Shown: one piece after another, positions 36,989-46,559 of the stretch
How the letters are laid out: each line of letters begins with the position of its first letter
Position numbering within the stretch: position 1 is the first letter of the stretch
NCBI GenBank assembly: GCA_902620455.1
Contig: CACNIG010000002.1
Coordinates: 78,559-142,558 of the forward strand
DNA length: 64,000 nt
Direction of reading: 5' to 3'
Origin: an uncultured Bacteroidota bacterium
GTDB taxonomy: Bacteria > Bacteroidota > Bacteroidia > Flavobacteriales > Flavobacteriaceae
The notes under the pieces: model-generated
Told to the model about the DNA's origin: nothing
The model's input: only the letters and a program-made list of their open reading frames with translations
The model's database searches: none
Translations under genes and position numbers: made by a program

Positions 36989-37726
36989 TTAGTTAAAATA
37001 TAAGTATAATAGACCTGCAGCTACAGCACCAAGAGAGGGTCCTATAACCGGAACCCAACTGTAAGCCCAGTCTGAAAGTTTATTTTTTCTTGGAATTAGT
37101 TGATATACAATTCTTGGGCCTAAATCTCTAGCAGGATTAATTGCATATCCAGTCGTCCCACCTAGACTTAGTCCAATTACCCATACTAATATTCCTACTG
37201 GAAGAGCATCGAGTGAACCTATTCCAAAGTTTGCATTCATTCCTTCAATTAAAATATTTGGCTTTACTATATAGAGAATACCAAAGATTAAAATAAAAGT
37301 GGCAAGAAATTCACTAAAAAAATTATTTTTTAGGTTTCTAATTGCAGGTGAAGTGCAAAAAGAACCCATGACTTTACTCTCATCATTTGTTGATCTATAA
37401 TGGTCAATATAAAACAAGTACGTTAACCAGCTTCCTAGCATAGCACCCAGAATTTGAGCAATAATATACCCTATCATTAGTTCACTTGAGAATTTTCCAG
37501 CAATGACTAGACCAATTGTAACAGCAGGATTTAAATGAGCTCCACTAAATTGACCAGTAATAAATGCTGCAACAAACACAGCAAAACCCCATGCAGTTGT
37601 GATGGTGATTAATGGAGTCTGATCATAACCCTTTGTTTTTGAGAGGCTAACATTGGCAACAATTCCAGAACCAAGCAGAAGTAATATAGCTGTTCCAACA
37701 AATTCTGCGATATATGGACTTATCAT
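36989..37726 (-). CDS. glpF: Aquaglyceroporin / glycerol uptake facilitator
   Basis: This inner membrane channel of 245 residues has six hydrophobic segments and two NPA boxes, HLNPAVTIG (Asn66) and YAINPARDLGPR. The Asp after the second NPA (NPARD) is the hallmark of glycerol-conducting GlpF types as opposed to water-only aquaporins. Its ATG overlaps the glpD stop (ATGA region), in the order glpK-glpD-glpF. Confidence 0.92.
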   Translation of the reverse strand: MISPYIAEFVGTAILLLLGSGIVANVSLSKTKGYDQTPLITITTAWGFAVFVAAFITGQFSGAHLNPAVTIGLVIAGKFSSELMIGYIIAQILGAMLGSWLTYLFYIDHYRSTNDESKVMGSFCTSPAIRNLKNNFFSEFLATFILIFGILYIVKPNILIEGMNANFGIGSLDALPVGILVWVIGLSLGGTTGYAINPARDLGPRIVYQLIPRKNKLSDWAYSWVPVIGPSLGAVAAGLLYLYFN

Positions 37727-39270
37727 ACCGTATAATTTTTAATTAATTTATTAAAATTTTTTAACTCGGTATCAATCCATGCTTGATCTTTCTCTAAAAT
37801 TTCTGCCATCTTTTTTGCAACACCGGGTGCTATTTTTTTAGATTCATTGGAATCTAGGAAAACACATCTAGTTCTTCTGGCTAAAACATCCTCTAAAGTA
37901 ATTGCCATTTCATGAATTATTGACCATTTAATGATATTATTGGATATGTAAAATTTACTTGATAATGACTTATTGTCCTCTTTCCCCCCCAAAGATTCAA
38001 CCTTTTTCTTTAGAGAACCATATACATGCATTTGATCAGACCAATCTATATTTTTTTTGTAGCCAAAGAGTTTTGTTTTTTCGGTTCTGCATTTTTTCTT
38101 TTTGAGTTTGTTTATGGAAATTGCAGCATCAATTGCATCTTCTGCAATTTTTCTGTAAGTAGTCCATTTACCCCCAAGCACACTTATTAAACCAGAGGGA
38201 GAAATATCAATTTTATGACTTCTAGAAACTTCTTTTGTTGACTTCTTATCAGAAGTTGCTGCAAGTGGTCTTAGTCCTGCAAATACGCTTTTTATATCAC
38301 CTCTCTTTGGCTTAATAGTCATGTATTTACCAGCATTCTTTAAAATAAATTCAATTTCTTCCTTTAAAGGTTTAGGTTCATCATTTGCATCTTTGATCTG
38401 AGTATCAGTTGTTCCAACAACAACATAATTTTTCCATGGAACAGCAAATAAGACTCTCCCATCAGAAGTTTGAGGAATTAAAATTGCATGTTTACTTTTT
38501 AAGAATTTTTTTTCCAAAACAATATGTACACCTTGACTTGGCTGTATCATTTTTTCAATTTTAGGTTGATCCATCCTAATTATTTCCTCCGCAAAAACTC
38601 CAGTTGCATTGATTACAACTTTACTTTTAACTTGATATTTTTTGGAGTTTATTGAATCTGTAAAACTCAATCCAACAATTTCTTTATTTTTTTTTATTAG
38701 GCCATCTACATTACAGTAATTCAATAAAGCAGTTTTTTTAGAATTTGCAGAAAGTGCTAGAGTGATGGCCATTCTAGAGTCATCAAATTGTCCGTCGTGA
38801 TATATAACCCCACCTCTAAGTCCTTTTTTATTCACATTTGGTATTAATTTTTCTGTTTCTTTTTTGGATATAATTACTGATTTTCCTAAACCAAGCTTTC
38901 CTGCCATCATATCATAAATTTTCATTCCAATTCCGTAGAAAGGACTAGCCCACCAATCATATGTAGGTATTACAAAGCTTAAATCTTGAACCAGATGAGG
39001 AGCATTTCTCTTAAGAATTCCTCTTTCTTTTAAGGATTCAATTACTAGGGTAATATCACCATTTTGTAAATACCTAACCCCTCCATGAATAAGTTTCGTA
39101 CTTCTTGATGAAGTACCTTTTCCAAAGTCATATTTTTCTAATAATAGAGTCTTATAACCTCTTTTTGAAGCATCAACTGCAATTCCAAGACCAGAGGCAC
39201 CTCCACCTATAATTACAATATCCCATTCAAGGACTTTGTTTAATTTAATAATGGAGTCGTTTCTATTCAT
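37723..39270 (-). CDS. glpD: Aerobic glycerol-3-phosphate dehydrogenase
   Basis: This FAD enzyme oxidises glycerol-3-phosphate to dihydroxyacetone phosphate and feeds electrons to quinone at the inner membrane. The 515-residue protein has the FAD loop DIVIIGGGASGLGI (Gly22-Gly27), FGKGTSSRSTKLIHGGVRYL, VVGTTDTQI and VLGGKWTTYRKIAEDA. It overlaps glpK by 8 bases and glpF by 4. Confidence 0.95.
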   Translation of the reverse strand: MNRNDSIIKLNKVLEWDIVIIGGGASGLGIAVDASKRGYKTLLLEKYDFGKGTSSRSTKLIHGGVRYLQNGDITLVIESLKERGILKRNAPHLVQDLSFVIPTYDWWASPFYGIGMKIYDMMAGKLGLGKSVIISKKETEKLIPNVNKKGLRGGVIYHDGQFDDSRMAITLALSANSKKTALLNYCNVDGLIKKNKEIVGLSFTDSINSKKYQVKSKVVINATGVFAEEIIRMDQPKIEKMIQPSQGVHIVLEKKFLKSKHAILIPQTSDGRVLFAVPWKNYVVVGTTDTQIKDANDEPKPLKEEIEFILKNAGKYMTIKPKRGDIKSVFAGLRPLAATSDKKSTKEVSRSHKIDISPSGLISVLGGKWTTYRKIAEDAIDAAISINKLKKKKCRTEKTKLFGYKKNIDWSDQMHVYGSLKKKVESLGGKEDNKSLSSKFYISNNIIKWSIIHEMAITLEDVLARRTRCVFLDSNESKKIAPGVAKKMAEILEKDQAWIDTELKNFNKLIKNYTV

Positions 39271-40753
39271 TAACCTTAAGAAGTTTATTTATTCTAATCT
39301 CCCAAAGATTAATTATATGTTTTGAATCATTTTTCAAATTTGGGTTAAAGGATTTATCCTCTTTCCATAAATCATTTAAATCTGAAATATTTTTCCAAAA
39401 ACCAGAAGCTAATCCAGCCAAAAAAGCCACTCCAAGGGCTGTTGTCTCAGTAGTCTTAGGCCTTACTACATTGGTTTGTAATAAATCGGATTGTATCTGC
39501 ATTAAAAGATTGTTATTACTAGCTCCACCATCTACCTTTAAATTTGTAAATTTTATATTTGCGTCTTTTTGCATTTCAATAATTATGTCTCTAGTTCTAA
39601 GAGCAATTGATTCAAGTGCTGCTCTTGCTATATGTCCATTCTCAGTTCCTCTAGTTATACCAAATATTGTTCCCTGTGCATAAGGATCCCAATATGGGGC
39701 AGCTAAACCAGATAATGCTGGTACAAAAGTTATGCCCCCATTGTCTTTTACTGTATTTGCAAGATTTTCAACTTCAGGTGCTTCCTTTATAATACCTAAT
39801 TTATCTCTAAGCCATTGAATAAGTGCACCAGCTACGAACACACTTCCTTCAAGTGCATAAGTAAGTTCTCCATCTATTCTCCAAGCAATTGTTGAAAGCA
39901 TTTTATTTTTTGATTTTACCGATGATTTTCCTGTATTCATAACACAAAAACAACCTGTACCATATGTGTTCTTTATATCCCCAGGATTAATACATAACTG
40001 ACCAAATAATGCAGCTTGTTGATCACCAGCTATTCCAGCAATTGGTATTTTAGTACCCATAATTTCATCATCTAGATATGCTGAAATTGCAGATGAATCC
40101 ACAACTTCTGGTAATATATTTCTTGGAACATCAAAAATTTCCAATAATTCATCATCCCATTTGTCATCCTTTATGTTATAGAGAAGAGTTCTACTAGCAT
40201 TAGAAGGATCTGTTATATGATATTTTCCTTTAGTTAAATTCCATATTAACCAAGTGTCTATTGTGCCAAATATTAGTTGTCCATTATCAGCTAGTTCACG
40301 AATTTCGCTTTTGCTATCAAGAATCCATTTTATTTTTGTTCCAGAGAAATAAGCATCAATAACCAATCCTGTTTTATTTTGAATAAGTTCACTTTTGTTA
40401 TCCTCTTTTAGCTTATCACAATAGCTTGCAGTCCTTCTATCTTGCCACACAATTGCATTATAAACTGGTTGTCCATTATCTTTATTCCAAATAACTGTTG
40501 TCTCTCTTTGATTTGTAATTCCTATTGAGTCAATTTCATCAGGTCTAACATTTGAATTTTTAATCACATTTTTAATAGCTCTCAACTGTGTGTTCCATAT
40601 CTCCAATGCATCATGTTCAACCCAACCCTCTTTGGGAAAAAATTGTGTAAACTCATATTGCGCAATTCCAATTGATTCCGCATTTTTATTAAAAAGAATT
40701 GCTCTTGAACTAGTTGTTCCAGCATCTATCGAAAGAATATATTTTTTGTTCAT
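39263..40753 (-). CDS. glpK: Glycerol kinase
   Basis: GlpK phosphorylates glycerol using ATP. The 496-residue protein shows SIDAGTTSSRAILF (phosphate loop), GITNQRETTVIW, GIAGDQQAALFGQ and KVDGGASNNNLLMQ, all diagnostic of the FGGY glycerol kinases. It is the first gene of the glp run. Only 15 bases separate its ATG from the U tract of a strong terminator, leaving little room for a conventional promoter. Confidence 0.96.
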   Translation of the reverse strand: MNKKYILSIDAGTTSSRAILFNKNAESIGIAQYEFTQFFPKEGWVEHDALEIWNTQLRAIKNVIKNSNVRPDEIDSIGITNQRETTVIWNKDNGQPVYNAIVWQDRRTASYCDKLKEDNKSELIQNKTGLVIDAYFSGTKIKWILDSKSEIRELADNGQLIFGTIDTWLIWNLTKGKYHITDPSNASRTLLYNIKDDKWDDELLEIFDVPRNILPEVVDSSAISAYLDDEIMGTKIPIAGIAGDQQAALFGQLCINPGDIKNTYGTGCFCVMNTGKSSVKSKNKMLSTIAWRIDGELTYALEGSVFVAGALIQWLRDKLGIIKEAPEVENLANTVKDNGGITFVPALSGLAAPYWDPYAQGTIFGITRGTENGHIARAALESIALRTRDIIIEMQKDANIKFTNLKVDGGASNNNLLMQIQSDLLQTNVVRPKTTETTALGVAFLAGLASGFWKNISDLNDLWKEDKSFNPNLKNDSKHIINLWEIRINKLLKVNE

Positions 40754-40768
40754 TATTATTTACAATTT

Positions 40769-40800
40769 AAAAAAAAACCCCCTTATTCAGGGGGTTTTTT
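40769..40800. terminator. Strong bidirectional intrinsic terminator between a secreted-protein gene and glpK
   Basis: Nine A residues, CCCCC (40778-40782), a 7-base loop, GGGGG (40790-40794) and six T residues form a symmetric G/C stem with A and U tracts on both sides. It would end transcription of the minus-strand secreted-protein gene at 40821 just before glpK. Confidence 0.93.
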
Positions 40801-40820
40801 AATTTATTTAAAATTTAAAT

Positions 40821-41516
40821 TTAATCTTGATTATATGATTTAATAAGGTTTAAGCCCACATTAAACATAATATCAACTGCTCCTTGAGATGATGATTGAA
40901 ATTGAGCTCCTGCTCCAGAATTTAAAACTCCTTCTCTACCCTTAAGCCACTCTGCTAAATTGGTTTGTCTTGCAACTAAATAATGTGTTACTCCTTTTTG
41001 AGCACCAATTATTGCTTCATGCAATTCAAAACCTCCATTTAGATTTTGATTAAATTCACTGAATGCATTTACAAATTTTGCAGGATCAGATACATTCATT
41101 GCCCAAACAACACTAAAATTATTCGCTAAATTTTCTGGGTTAAATACTAAAGGCGATCCTAAAATAATTTGATCAAACTCAACGTACTTATCAATAGTAA
41201 CGAAGAGTGCAAGCCCCTCTATAGTTGGAGGTGGACCTGAAGTCCAATTTGCAAACGCGTCAGCTGATTGACCAATAAAACATAATTGATGAGTTGAATC
41301 GAAATCACCATTCGTAAATGATATTTCAGATAAAGTTACGGTATAAGGCATACTTTTTCCAGCCTCCGAATTCATAAAATTATCCATTGCCTCAACAAAT
41401 TGTTGCTGGCCCCAGTTGTCAACTGTAACACCCATACATGCCCAATAAGATTTCTGAGCATTCAATTGAGTAAAACTTAAAATTGAGATTGATAACAATA
41501 AAATAATTTTTTTCAT
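40821..41516 (-). CDS. Secreted protein of unknown function, family of three, member 1
   Basis: The 231-residue product has a standard signal peptide (residues ~1-21, ending LNAQ). The mature part contains two related halves: FVEAMDNFMNS followed by STHQLCFIG, and FVNAFSEFNQNL followed by VTHYLVARQTNLAEWL. The same half-repeat pattern is found in the proteins at 41531 and 51700. The compact alpha/beta repeat of about 100 residues recalls dimeric ferredoxin-like barrels fused in tandem, but no known domain is assigned. ATG at 41516 is chosen because the signal peptide starts there. It overlaps no gene and ends at a strong terminator. Confidence 0.75.
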   Translation of the reverse strand: MKKIILLLSISILSFTQLNAQKSYWACMGVTVDNWGQQQFVEAMDNFMNSEAGKSMPYTVTLSEISFTNGDFDSTHQLCFIGQSADAFANWTSGPPPTIEGLALFVTIDKYVEFDQIILGSPLVFNPENLANNFSVVWAMNVSDPAKFVNAFSEFNQNLNGGFELHEAIIGAQKGVTHYLVARQTNLAEWLKGREGVLNSGAGAQFQSSSQGAVDIMFNVGLNLIKSYNQD

Positions 41517-41530
41517 AGTCTTTAATTTAA

Positions 41531-42229
41531 TTAATTCCATGTTTGAACATTTATAACACTATATGTACCCTTAAAATCAGAAATTGCATCTGTATTTTTG
41601 ATAAATTCTTCAAATGCTTTTTGTTCTTTGGCAGTTTTAGGACCAAAACTTAACATTTCTTCATACGTGTTATATGTTGTGTATATATAGTGTGATTCAC
41701 CTTCAATACCTTGACCTCCAAAAATTCCACCAAGAGACAAATAGCCTTCTGGCTTCCAGACCTTTACCATTTTGTTAAATTCTTCAACAAAAGCTGCTTG
41801 ATCTTCTACTCTCCACTCCCAGACTTGAGCAAAATTAGCTTCATCATCTTCAGAACCTGGAATTCTAATAAAGGTTTTACCATGAGAATTTGAAATAGTT
41901 TCACCATATTTACTAAACTCTGAAGTATATTCATCGTAATCTGTACCAGATCTCAATTCTCTTAATTTTACAAGGCCTTCTATAGTACCCGCAAAGTTTA
42001 AGTAATGAGTAGCCTTATGATTTTCATCACTATGATAAACTGCAGTAATAGAAACTGAAACACCCTCTGGCATCTCAATATTTCCATAGAAATTATCCAT
42101 TGTTTGGACAATATTGTTTGCGTATCCATCTTTAGCCACAACTCCAACCTCATTCCAAGTTATTTGATCTTGTCCAAAAGCTATTGTTAAAGCAAAAAGT
42201 GTTATTGCAATAGTTAGATATTTTTTCAT
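41531..42229 (-). CDS. Secreted protein of unknown function, family of three, member 2
   Basis: A 232-residue secreted protein (signal peptide ending IAFGQ). Half one has IVQTMDNFYGNIEMPEGVSVS and ATHYLNFAGTIEGLV; half two has VWEWRVEDQAAFVEEFNK, a PEG turn and ESHYIYTTYNTYEEMLSF. It is clearly homologous to the protein at 51700 (IDGFYSNIEIPEGIRIS, ATHVLNFAGTKENLV, GETHYIYVTF). It lies 14 bases upstream of member 1, so the two are probably co-transcribed. No catalytic residues are obvious. Function unknown. Confidence 0.78.
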   Translation of the reverse strand: MKKYLTIAITLFALTIAFGQDQITWNEVGVVAKDGYANNIVQTMDNFYGNIEMPEGVSVSITAVYHSDENHKATHYLNFAGTIEGLVKLRELRSGTDYDEYTSEFSKYGETISNSHGKTFIRIPGSEDDEANFAQVWEWRVEDQAAFVEEFNKMVKVWKPEGYLSLGGIFGGQGIEGESHYIYTTYNTYEEMLSFGPKTAKEQKAFEEFIKNTDAISDFKGTYSVINVQTWN

Positions 42230-42356
42230 TTTAATTAATTTATAGTTATTACTAATATAAAAAAAGTTAAAAAGAATTTGCTGTTTAACTGCTCTTGTTT
42301 TAAAACTTTCAATAAACTTTTAAAATAAATTAAAAAAACCATTATTAAATTTAGAA

Positions 42357-43106
42357 TTATCTAAGAAAACTTCCACCATTAACATCAATTGTTGAACCAG
42401 TTGAATGATCCATTTTACCAGAAACTATTAATGATACTAATGGCGATATATCTTTTGGTTCTGTGAGTCTATCTAGAGTAATCCCTTGCTTTACAACATC
42501 CTCACCATGCTTATCAATAAAACTTTGAGCCATCTCAGTTCTCACAAATCCAGGAGCTATACTTATTGCTACAATATTATCTGTCTCTCCAAATGATCTT
42601 GACATAGTTTTTGTTAATGAAATAATTCCTCCCTTAGAGCATGCATAAGATATATAATCTTGCTGCTCTCCTCTGAATGCAGCTCTGGATGCAATATTTA
42701 TGATCCTTAATCTTGAGTTAATTTTTTTCTCTCTTTTATATCTTAGAAATTCTTTAAAAATCAATGAAGGTGCTTTAAGATTTACATCAATTGTTTTATC
42801 AAACATCTTACTCCAGTCATTTATATCTAGAGAAATATCAGCTGATTCAGCAATACCAGCATTATTAATTATACAGTCAGGAAAAGATAATTTTCCAATA
42901 GTATTTTCTACCATTTTTTTTATCTCCTCTTGCTGAGAAAGGTCAGCTTGAATAGAGAATGAACCTGTCTTATCTTTTTTCAATAATGCATCTAGAGAAG
43001 ATTCATTTTTATTATAATGAAGAGCAAGTTCGTGTCCTTCGGCTAAAAGATCCTTAGCTATTTTATATCCAATACCTTTAGATGATCCTGTTAAAAGTAC
43101 TTTCAT
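42357..43106 (-). CDS. Short-chain dehydrogenase/reductase, 3-oxoacyl-ACP reductase-like
   Basis: The 249-residue SDR has LLTGSSKGIGYKIAK, NNAGIAES, INIASRAAF and the YISYACSKGGIISLTK active site, ending GSTIDVNGGSFLR, as in FabG-type reductases. It is not next to other fatty acid genes but overlaps the S9 peptidase stop (ATGA), so the substrate is uncertain. The 127-base gap between it and member 2 of the secreted family shows no promoter that I can identify. Confidence 0.85.
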   Translation of the reverse strand: MKVLLTGSSKGIGYKIAKDLLAEGHELALHYNKNESSLDALLKKDKTGSFSIQADLSQQEEIKKMVENTIGKLSFPDCIINNAGIAESADISLDINDWSKMFDKTIDVNLKAPSLIFKEFLRYKREKKINSRLRIINIASRAAFRGEQQDYISYACSKGGIISLTKTMSRSFGETDNIVAISIAPGFVRTEMAQSFIDKHGEDVVKQGITLDRLTEPKDISPLVSLIVSGKMDHSTGSTIDVNGGSFLR

Positions 43107-45115
43107 TTCTTGTATTTTTCAAACCAAGCTAAGATTGCATTAACCTTTGCGATTAAATTGCTTGGCTTTGAAGCAATTCCATGATTAGCATTTGGAATTC
43201 GTACAAGCATTGTTTCAACTTTGTTAAGCTTTAATCCAGCATAAAATTGTTCACTTTCAGCCATGGGAGTTCTATAATCTTTTTCACCAGTAAGAACCAT
43301 GGTGGGAGTTTTTACATTTCCCACATAACTTATAGGTGACCTTTTCAAATAACTCTCAGGATCATCCCACGGAAAATCTTTGAACCAGTATTTGTAAAAA
43401 TATCCTATATTATCTGCATATAATACAAAACTATACCAATTAATTACAGGTTTTGCAACAACAGCAGCTGTAAACTTATCTGTTTTTCCAACTATCCAAG
43501 ATGTTAATACTCCTCCGCCACTTCCACCAGTTACAAAAAGGTTAGACTCATCTATATACCCTTTTTCAATAACAAAGTCGACTCCAGATATTAAATCATC
43601 ATAATCTTGGCTCGGATAATTATGATGAATTAAATTTCCAAATTCTTTTCCATAGCTTGTACTTCCCCTGGGATTGGTATACAGAACTACATAACCTTTA
43701 GCTGCAAAGAGTTGAACCTCTGATGAAAAATGAAATCCATAATTTGTATGAGGACCACCATGAATCTCTAGAATTAAAGGATACTTTTTTGAACTATCAA
43801 AGTTTGGAGGTTTTACTATCCATCCATGAATCATCTTACCATCATAAGAGGATTCAAACCATATTTCTTCAACATTTCCTAGTTTTTTATAATCAAATAA
43901 GTCCTTATTTAAATTTGTCAGTCGCTTTTTTGATCCTTTATATCCAACAGCTAGGTCAGCTGGATTATAGGCTGTCCCATAAGTAAATGAATATCTATTA
44001 TTCTTTGATAAACTAAAAAAGCCTCCACTGTATGGCCTTGAAAATGATAGGCCTCCAACTTCATTTACTTCAGTATTAAATTTTCCGTCCAATGTAGTTG
44101 AACCTATCTTAGTTATTCCTTTATCATCAAACTGAAAAAAAATTTTCTTATTATCTCCAGACCAGTAAATGTTCGAAATATTTCTATCAATATCTAGTTC
44201 AACTTTATATTTATCTGAGCCATCTGAATTCATTATGTAAACTGAATTTTGTTGATAACCAAGGTACTCATCATCATACCCTAAATAAGCAATCATAGAA
44301 TTATCATAGGAAACTTTAGGACTGTAATCAGGACCATTTCGTGAAGTAAGTGCTTTATGCTCACCTGAATCTAAACTAAGAACATATATTTCAGAATTAT
44401 TGGTATTATAATCTGAGTCTTCATTAAGATTTGCAGAAAAAATAATTTTATCATTTCCAAGCCAAACTCCTTGTCCAGCTCTTTTTTCAGGTTTTATATT
44501 ACTAATTTGTCTAGGTGTTCCTCCATTAACAGGGATAGTAAAAAATTGAACCTCACCAGGTTTTCTAAATCCTGAACTGTCATACCTGTAGTTTAAATCA
44601 GATATTTCAACCGGAGGATCGTTCCATTTAGCACCTTTAGGCTTATCTGGCATTTCAATCAAAGTATCTCTTTCACTATCAATAAATGATGAGAATAGAA
44701 TATACTTGTCATTTGGTGACCATTGAATTGATTCAATTGAATATTGAAAGTTTGTTAATTTTTGAATTGAATTATTATTTAAATCAAATAGGAAAATTTG
44801 AGATTTTCCCTCTCTGTTTGATTTGAATAGAAATTTATCTCCTTGATTAGACCATTTTGGAGAATTATCTTTAAAATTTCCTGTAGTAATTGGTCTATTA
44901 TTGTTTCCATCATAATCGATTAACCAAATATTTGAAAAACTTTGATCTGTCATTATATCATTAAAATTTCTTTGATATAATACCTTATCTCCACTGGGTG
45001 ATATTTGAGGGTTAGAGATATATTCTAAATCAAATACATCAATTGGTTCAAAAATATTTGAGGTTTGAGAAAATGCACTTAACGATGCAAGAGATATTAA
45101 TAGAATTTTTTTCAT
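43103..45115 (-). CDS. S9 family prolyl oligopeptidase-type peptidase, secreted
   Basis: The 670-residue protein has a signal peptide (residues ~1-16), an N-terminal seven-bladed beta-propeller with PD40/TolB-like repeats (SPSGDKVLYQ, SPKWSNQGDKFLFKSN, SPNDKYILFSS) and a C-terminal alpha/beta hydrolase. The triad is Ser in GGSGGGVLTSW, Asp in TGEKDYRTPMAES and His in NANHGIAS. It resembles acylaminoacyl peptidases/dipeptidyl peptidases and would trim imported or external peptides in the periplasm. Confidence 0.92.
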   Translation of the reverse strand: MKKILLISLASLSAFSQTSNIFEPIDVFDLEYISNPQISPSGDKVLYQRNFNDIMTDQSFSNIWLIDYDGNNNRPITTGNFKDNSPKWSNQGDKFLFKSNREGKSQIFLFDLNNNSIQKLTNFQYSIESIQWSPNDKYILFSSFIDSERDTLIEMPDKPKGAKWNDPPVEISDLNYRYDSSGFRKPGEVQFFTIPVNGGTPRQISNIKPEKRAGQGVWLGNDKIIFSANLNEDSDYNTNNSEIYVLSLDSGEHKALTSRNGPDYSPKVSYDNSMIAYLGYDDEYLGYQQNSVYIMNSDGSDKYKVELDIDRNISNIYWSGDNKKIFFQFDDKGITKIGSTTLDGKFNTEVNEVGGLSFSRPYSGGFFSLSKNNRYSFTYGTAYNPADLAVGYKGSKKRLTNLNKDLFDYKKLGNVEEIWFESSYDGKMIHGWIVKPPNFDSSKKYPLILEIHGGPHTNYGFHFSSEVQLFAAKGYVVLYTNPRGSTSYGKEFGNLIHHNYPSQDYDDLISGVDFVIEKGYIDESNLFVTGGSGGGVLTSWIVGKTDKFTAAVVAKPVINWYSFVLYADNIGYFYKYWFKDFPWDDPESYLKRSPISYVGNVKTPTMVLTGEKDYRTPMAESEQFYAGLKLNKVETMLVRIPNANHGIASKPSNLIAKVNAILAWFEKYKK

Positions 45116-45163
45116 AAATTAACTTAATTAGCAATATTTGATTTTAAAGTTATTAAAATTAGT

Positions 45164-46555
45164 ATGTTAAAAAGAATTATATACTTAATAATATTACTAG
45201 TCATTTTTTCCTGTGAAAAAAACAATAATAGTCCGAATATAATATTCATTTTAACTGACGACCTTGGATATGGTGACCTGTCCTCTTATGGATCAGAAAC
45301 AATAAAGACAACTAATATTGATAAACTTGCTGAAGATGGAGTAAAATTAACATCTTATTATGCAGCTCAACCAGTTTGTTCAGCATCAAGAGCAGCTATA
45401 CTTACAGGTGCATACCCAAATAGAATAGGAATTTATAATGCTTTTGGGCCTACATCAAATTCAGGAATCAATCATGATGAATATACTCTAGCTGAGATGT
45501 TAAAAGATAATGGCTACAAAACAGGTATTTTTGGTAAATGGCATCTTGGTAGTATAAAAGAATTTTTTCCCACGAAACATGGTTTTGATGAATTCTATGG
45601 AATATTGTATTCAAATGATATGTGGCGATGGCATCCTGAATATCCAGAGGGATATCCACAAGATTTACTTTTATATAGAAATGAAACCGCTATAAAGGAG
45701 ATAGTAGATCAATCTAACTTAACAAAAGACATAACCACCGAAAGTATAAACTTTATTAAAAAAAATAAAGATCAACCTTTCTTTCTTTATATAGCTCATC
45801 CTCAGCCTCATGTTCCACTATTTGTTTCAGAGGATTTTACGAATATAACCGGAAAAGGTCTTTATGCAGATGTTGTAACAGAAATTGACTATTCTGTAGG
45901 AAGAATTATTACATATTTAGAAGAAAATGATTTATCAGATAATACAATTTTAGTATTTACCTCTGATAATGGGCCATGGCTCTCTTATGGAGATCATTCA
46001 GGCTCATCCGGAATTTATAGAGAAGGTAAAGGCACTACATGGGAAGGTGGAGTTAGAGTTCCAAGCATTATTAAGTTTCCCAATGGATTAAAGCCATCAA
46101 TAATTGATGAGCCAGTAATGGCAATTGATTGGATGCCAACTTTTGCAAATATTACTAAATCAAAATTGTCACAAAATAAAATTGACGGTAAAGATATCTG
46201 GCCTTTATTGTCAGGTGAAGTAGATCAAACACCTCACAAAAAATTGTACTTCTATTACCGAGTTAATGAATTACATTCAATTAGAATGAATGAATGGAAA
46301 ATACAGTTTTCAAGGACTTACAGATCACTTAATGGAAGAGAAGGAGGTAAAGATGGAGTCCCTGTTAAATATGATATGAACTTGATAGAAAATAATGAAT
46401 TATATAATTTATCAAGTGATCCAGAGGAAAAGATTAATGTTTATGATAGGTTTCCTGAAATTGCAAAAAAAATGGAAAAATTAGGGGAAGAAGCGAGGAT
46501 TGAACTTGGTGATAATCTACTAGGAGTTAAGGGAATTGAAAATAGAGGAGAATAA
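45164..46555 (+). CDS. Sulfatase (formylglycine-dependent), lipoprotein
   Basis: The 463-residue lipoprotein (VIFSC, Cys17) has the sulfatase metal site FILTDDLGYGDLS and the formylglycine motif PVCSASRAAILTG with Cys72, then KWHLGS and TSDNGPW. This is the S1 arylsulfatase family. It would remove sulfate esters from external polysaccharides such as algal glycans; there is no polysaccharide-utilisation SusCD pair around it. A sulfatase-maturating enzyme would be needed from elsewhere in the genome. Confidence 0.93.
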   Translation: MLKRIIYLIILLVIFSCEKNNNSPNIIFILTDDLGYGDLSSYGSETIKTTNIDKLAEDGVKLTSYYAAQPVCSASRAAILTGAYPNRIGIYNAFGPTSNSGINHDEYTLAEMLKDNGYKTGIFGKWHLGSIKEFFPTKHGFDEFYGILYSNDMWRWHPEYPEGYPQDLLLYRNETAIKEIVDQSNLTKDITTESINFIKKNKDQPFFLYIAHPQPHVPLFVSEDFTNITGKGLYADVVTEIDYSVGRIITYLEENDLSDNTILVFTSDNGPWLSYGDHSGSSGIYREGKGTTWEGGVRVPSIIKFPNGLKPSIIDEPVMAIDWMPTFANITKSKLSQNKIDGKDIWPLLSGEVDQTPHKKLYFYYRVNELHSIRMNEWKIQFSRTYRSLNGREGGKDGVPVKYDMNLIENNELYNLSSDPEEKINVYDRFPEIAKKMEKLGEEARIELGDNLLGVKGIENRGE

Positions 46556-46559
46556 GATG

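Noticed and set aside
42230..42356. Regulatory RNA or leader peptide upstream of the secreted protein at 42229
   Set aside because: The 127-base stretch is AT-rich with several weak inverted repeats but no promoter box, leader frame or strong hairpin that stands out.
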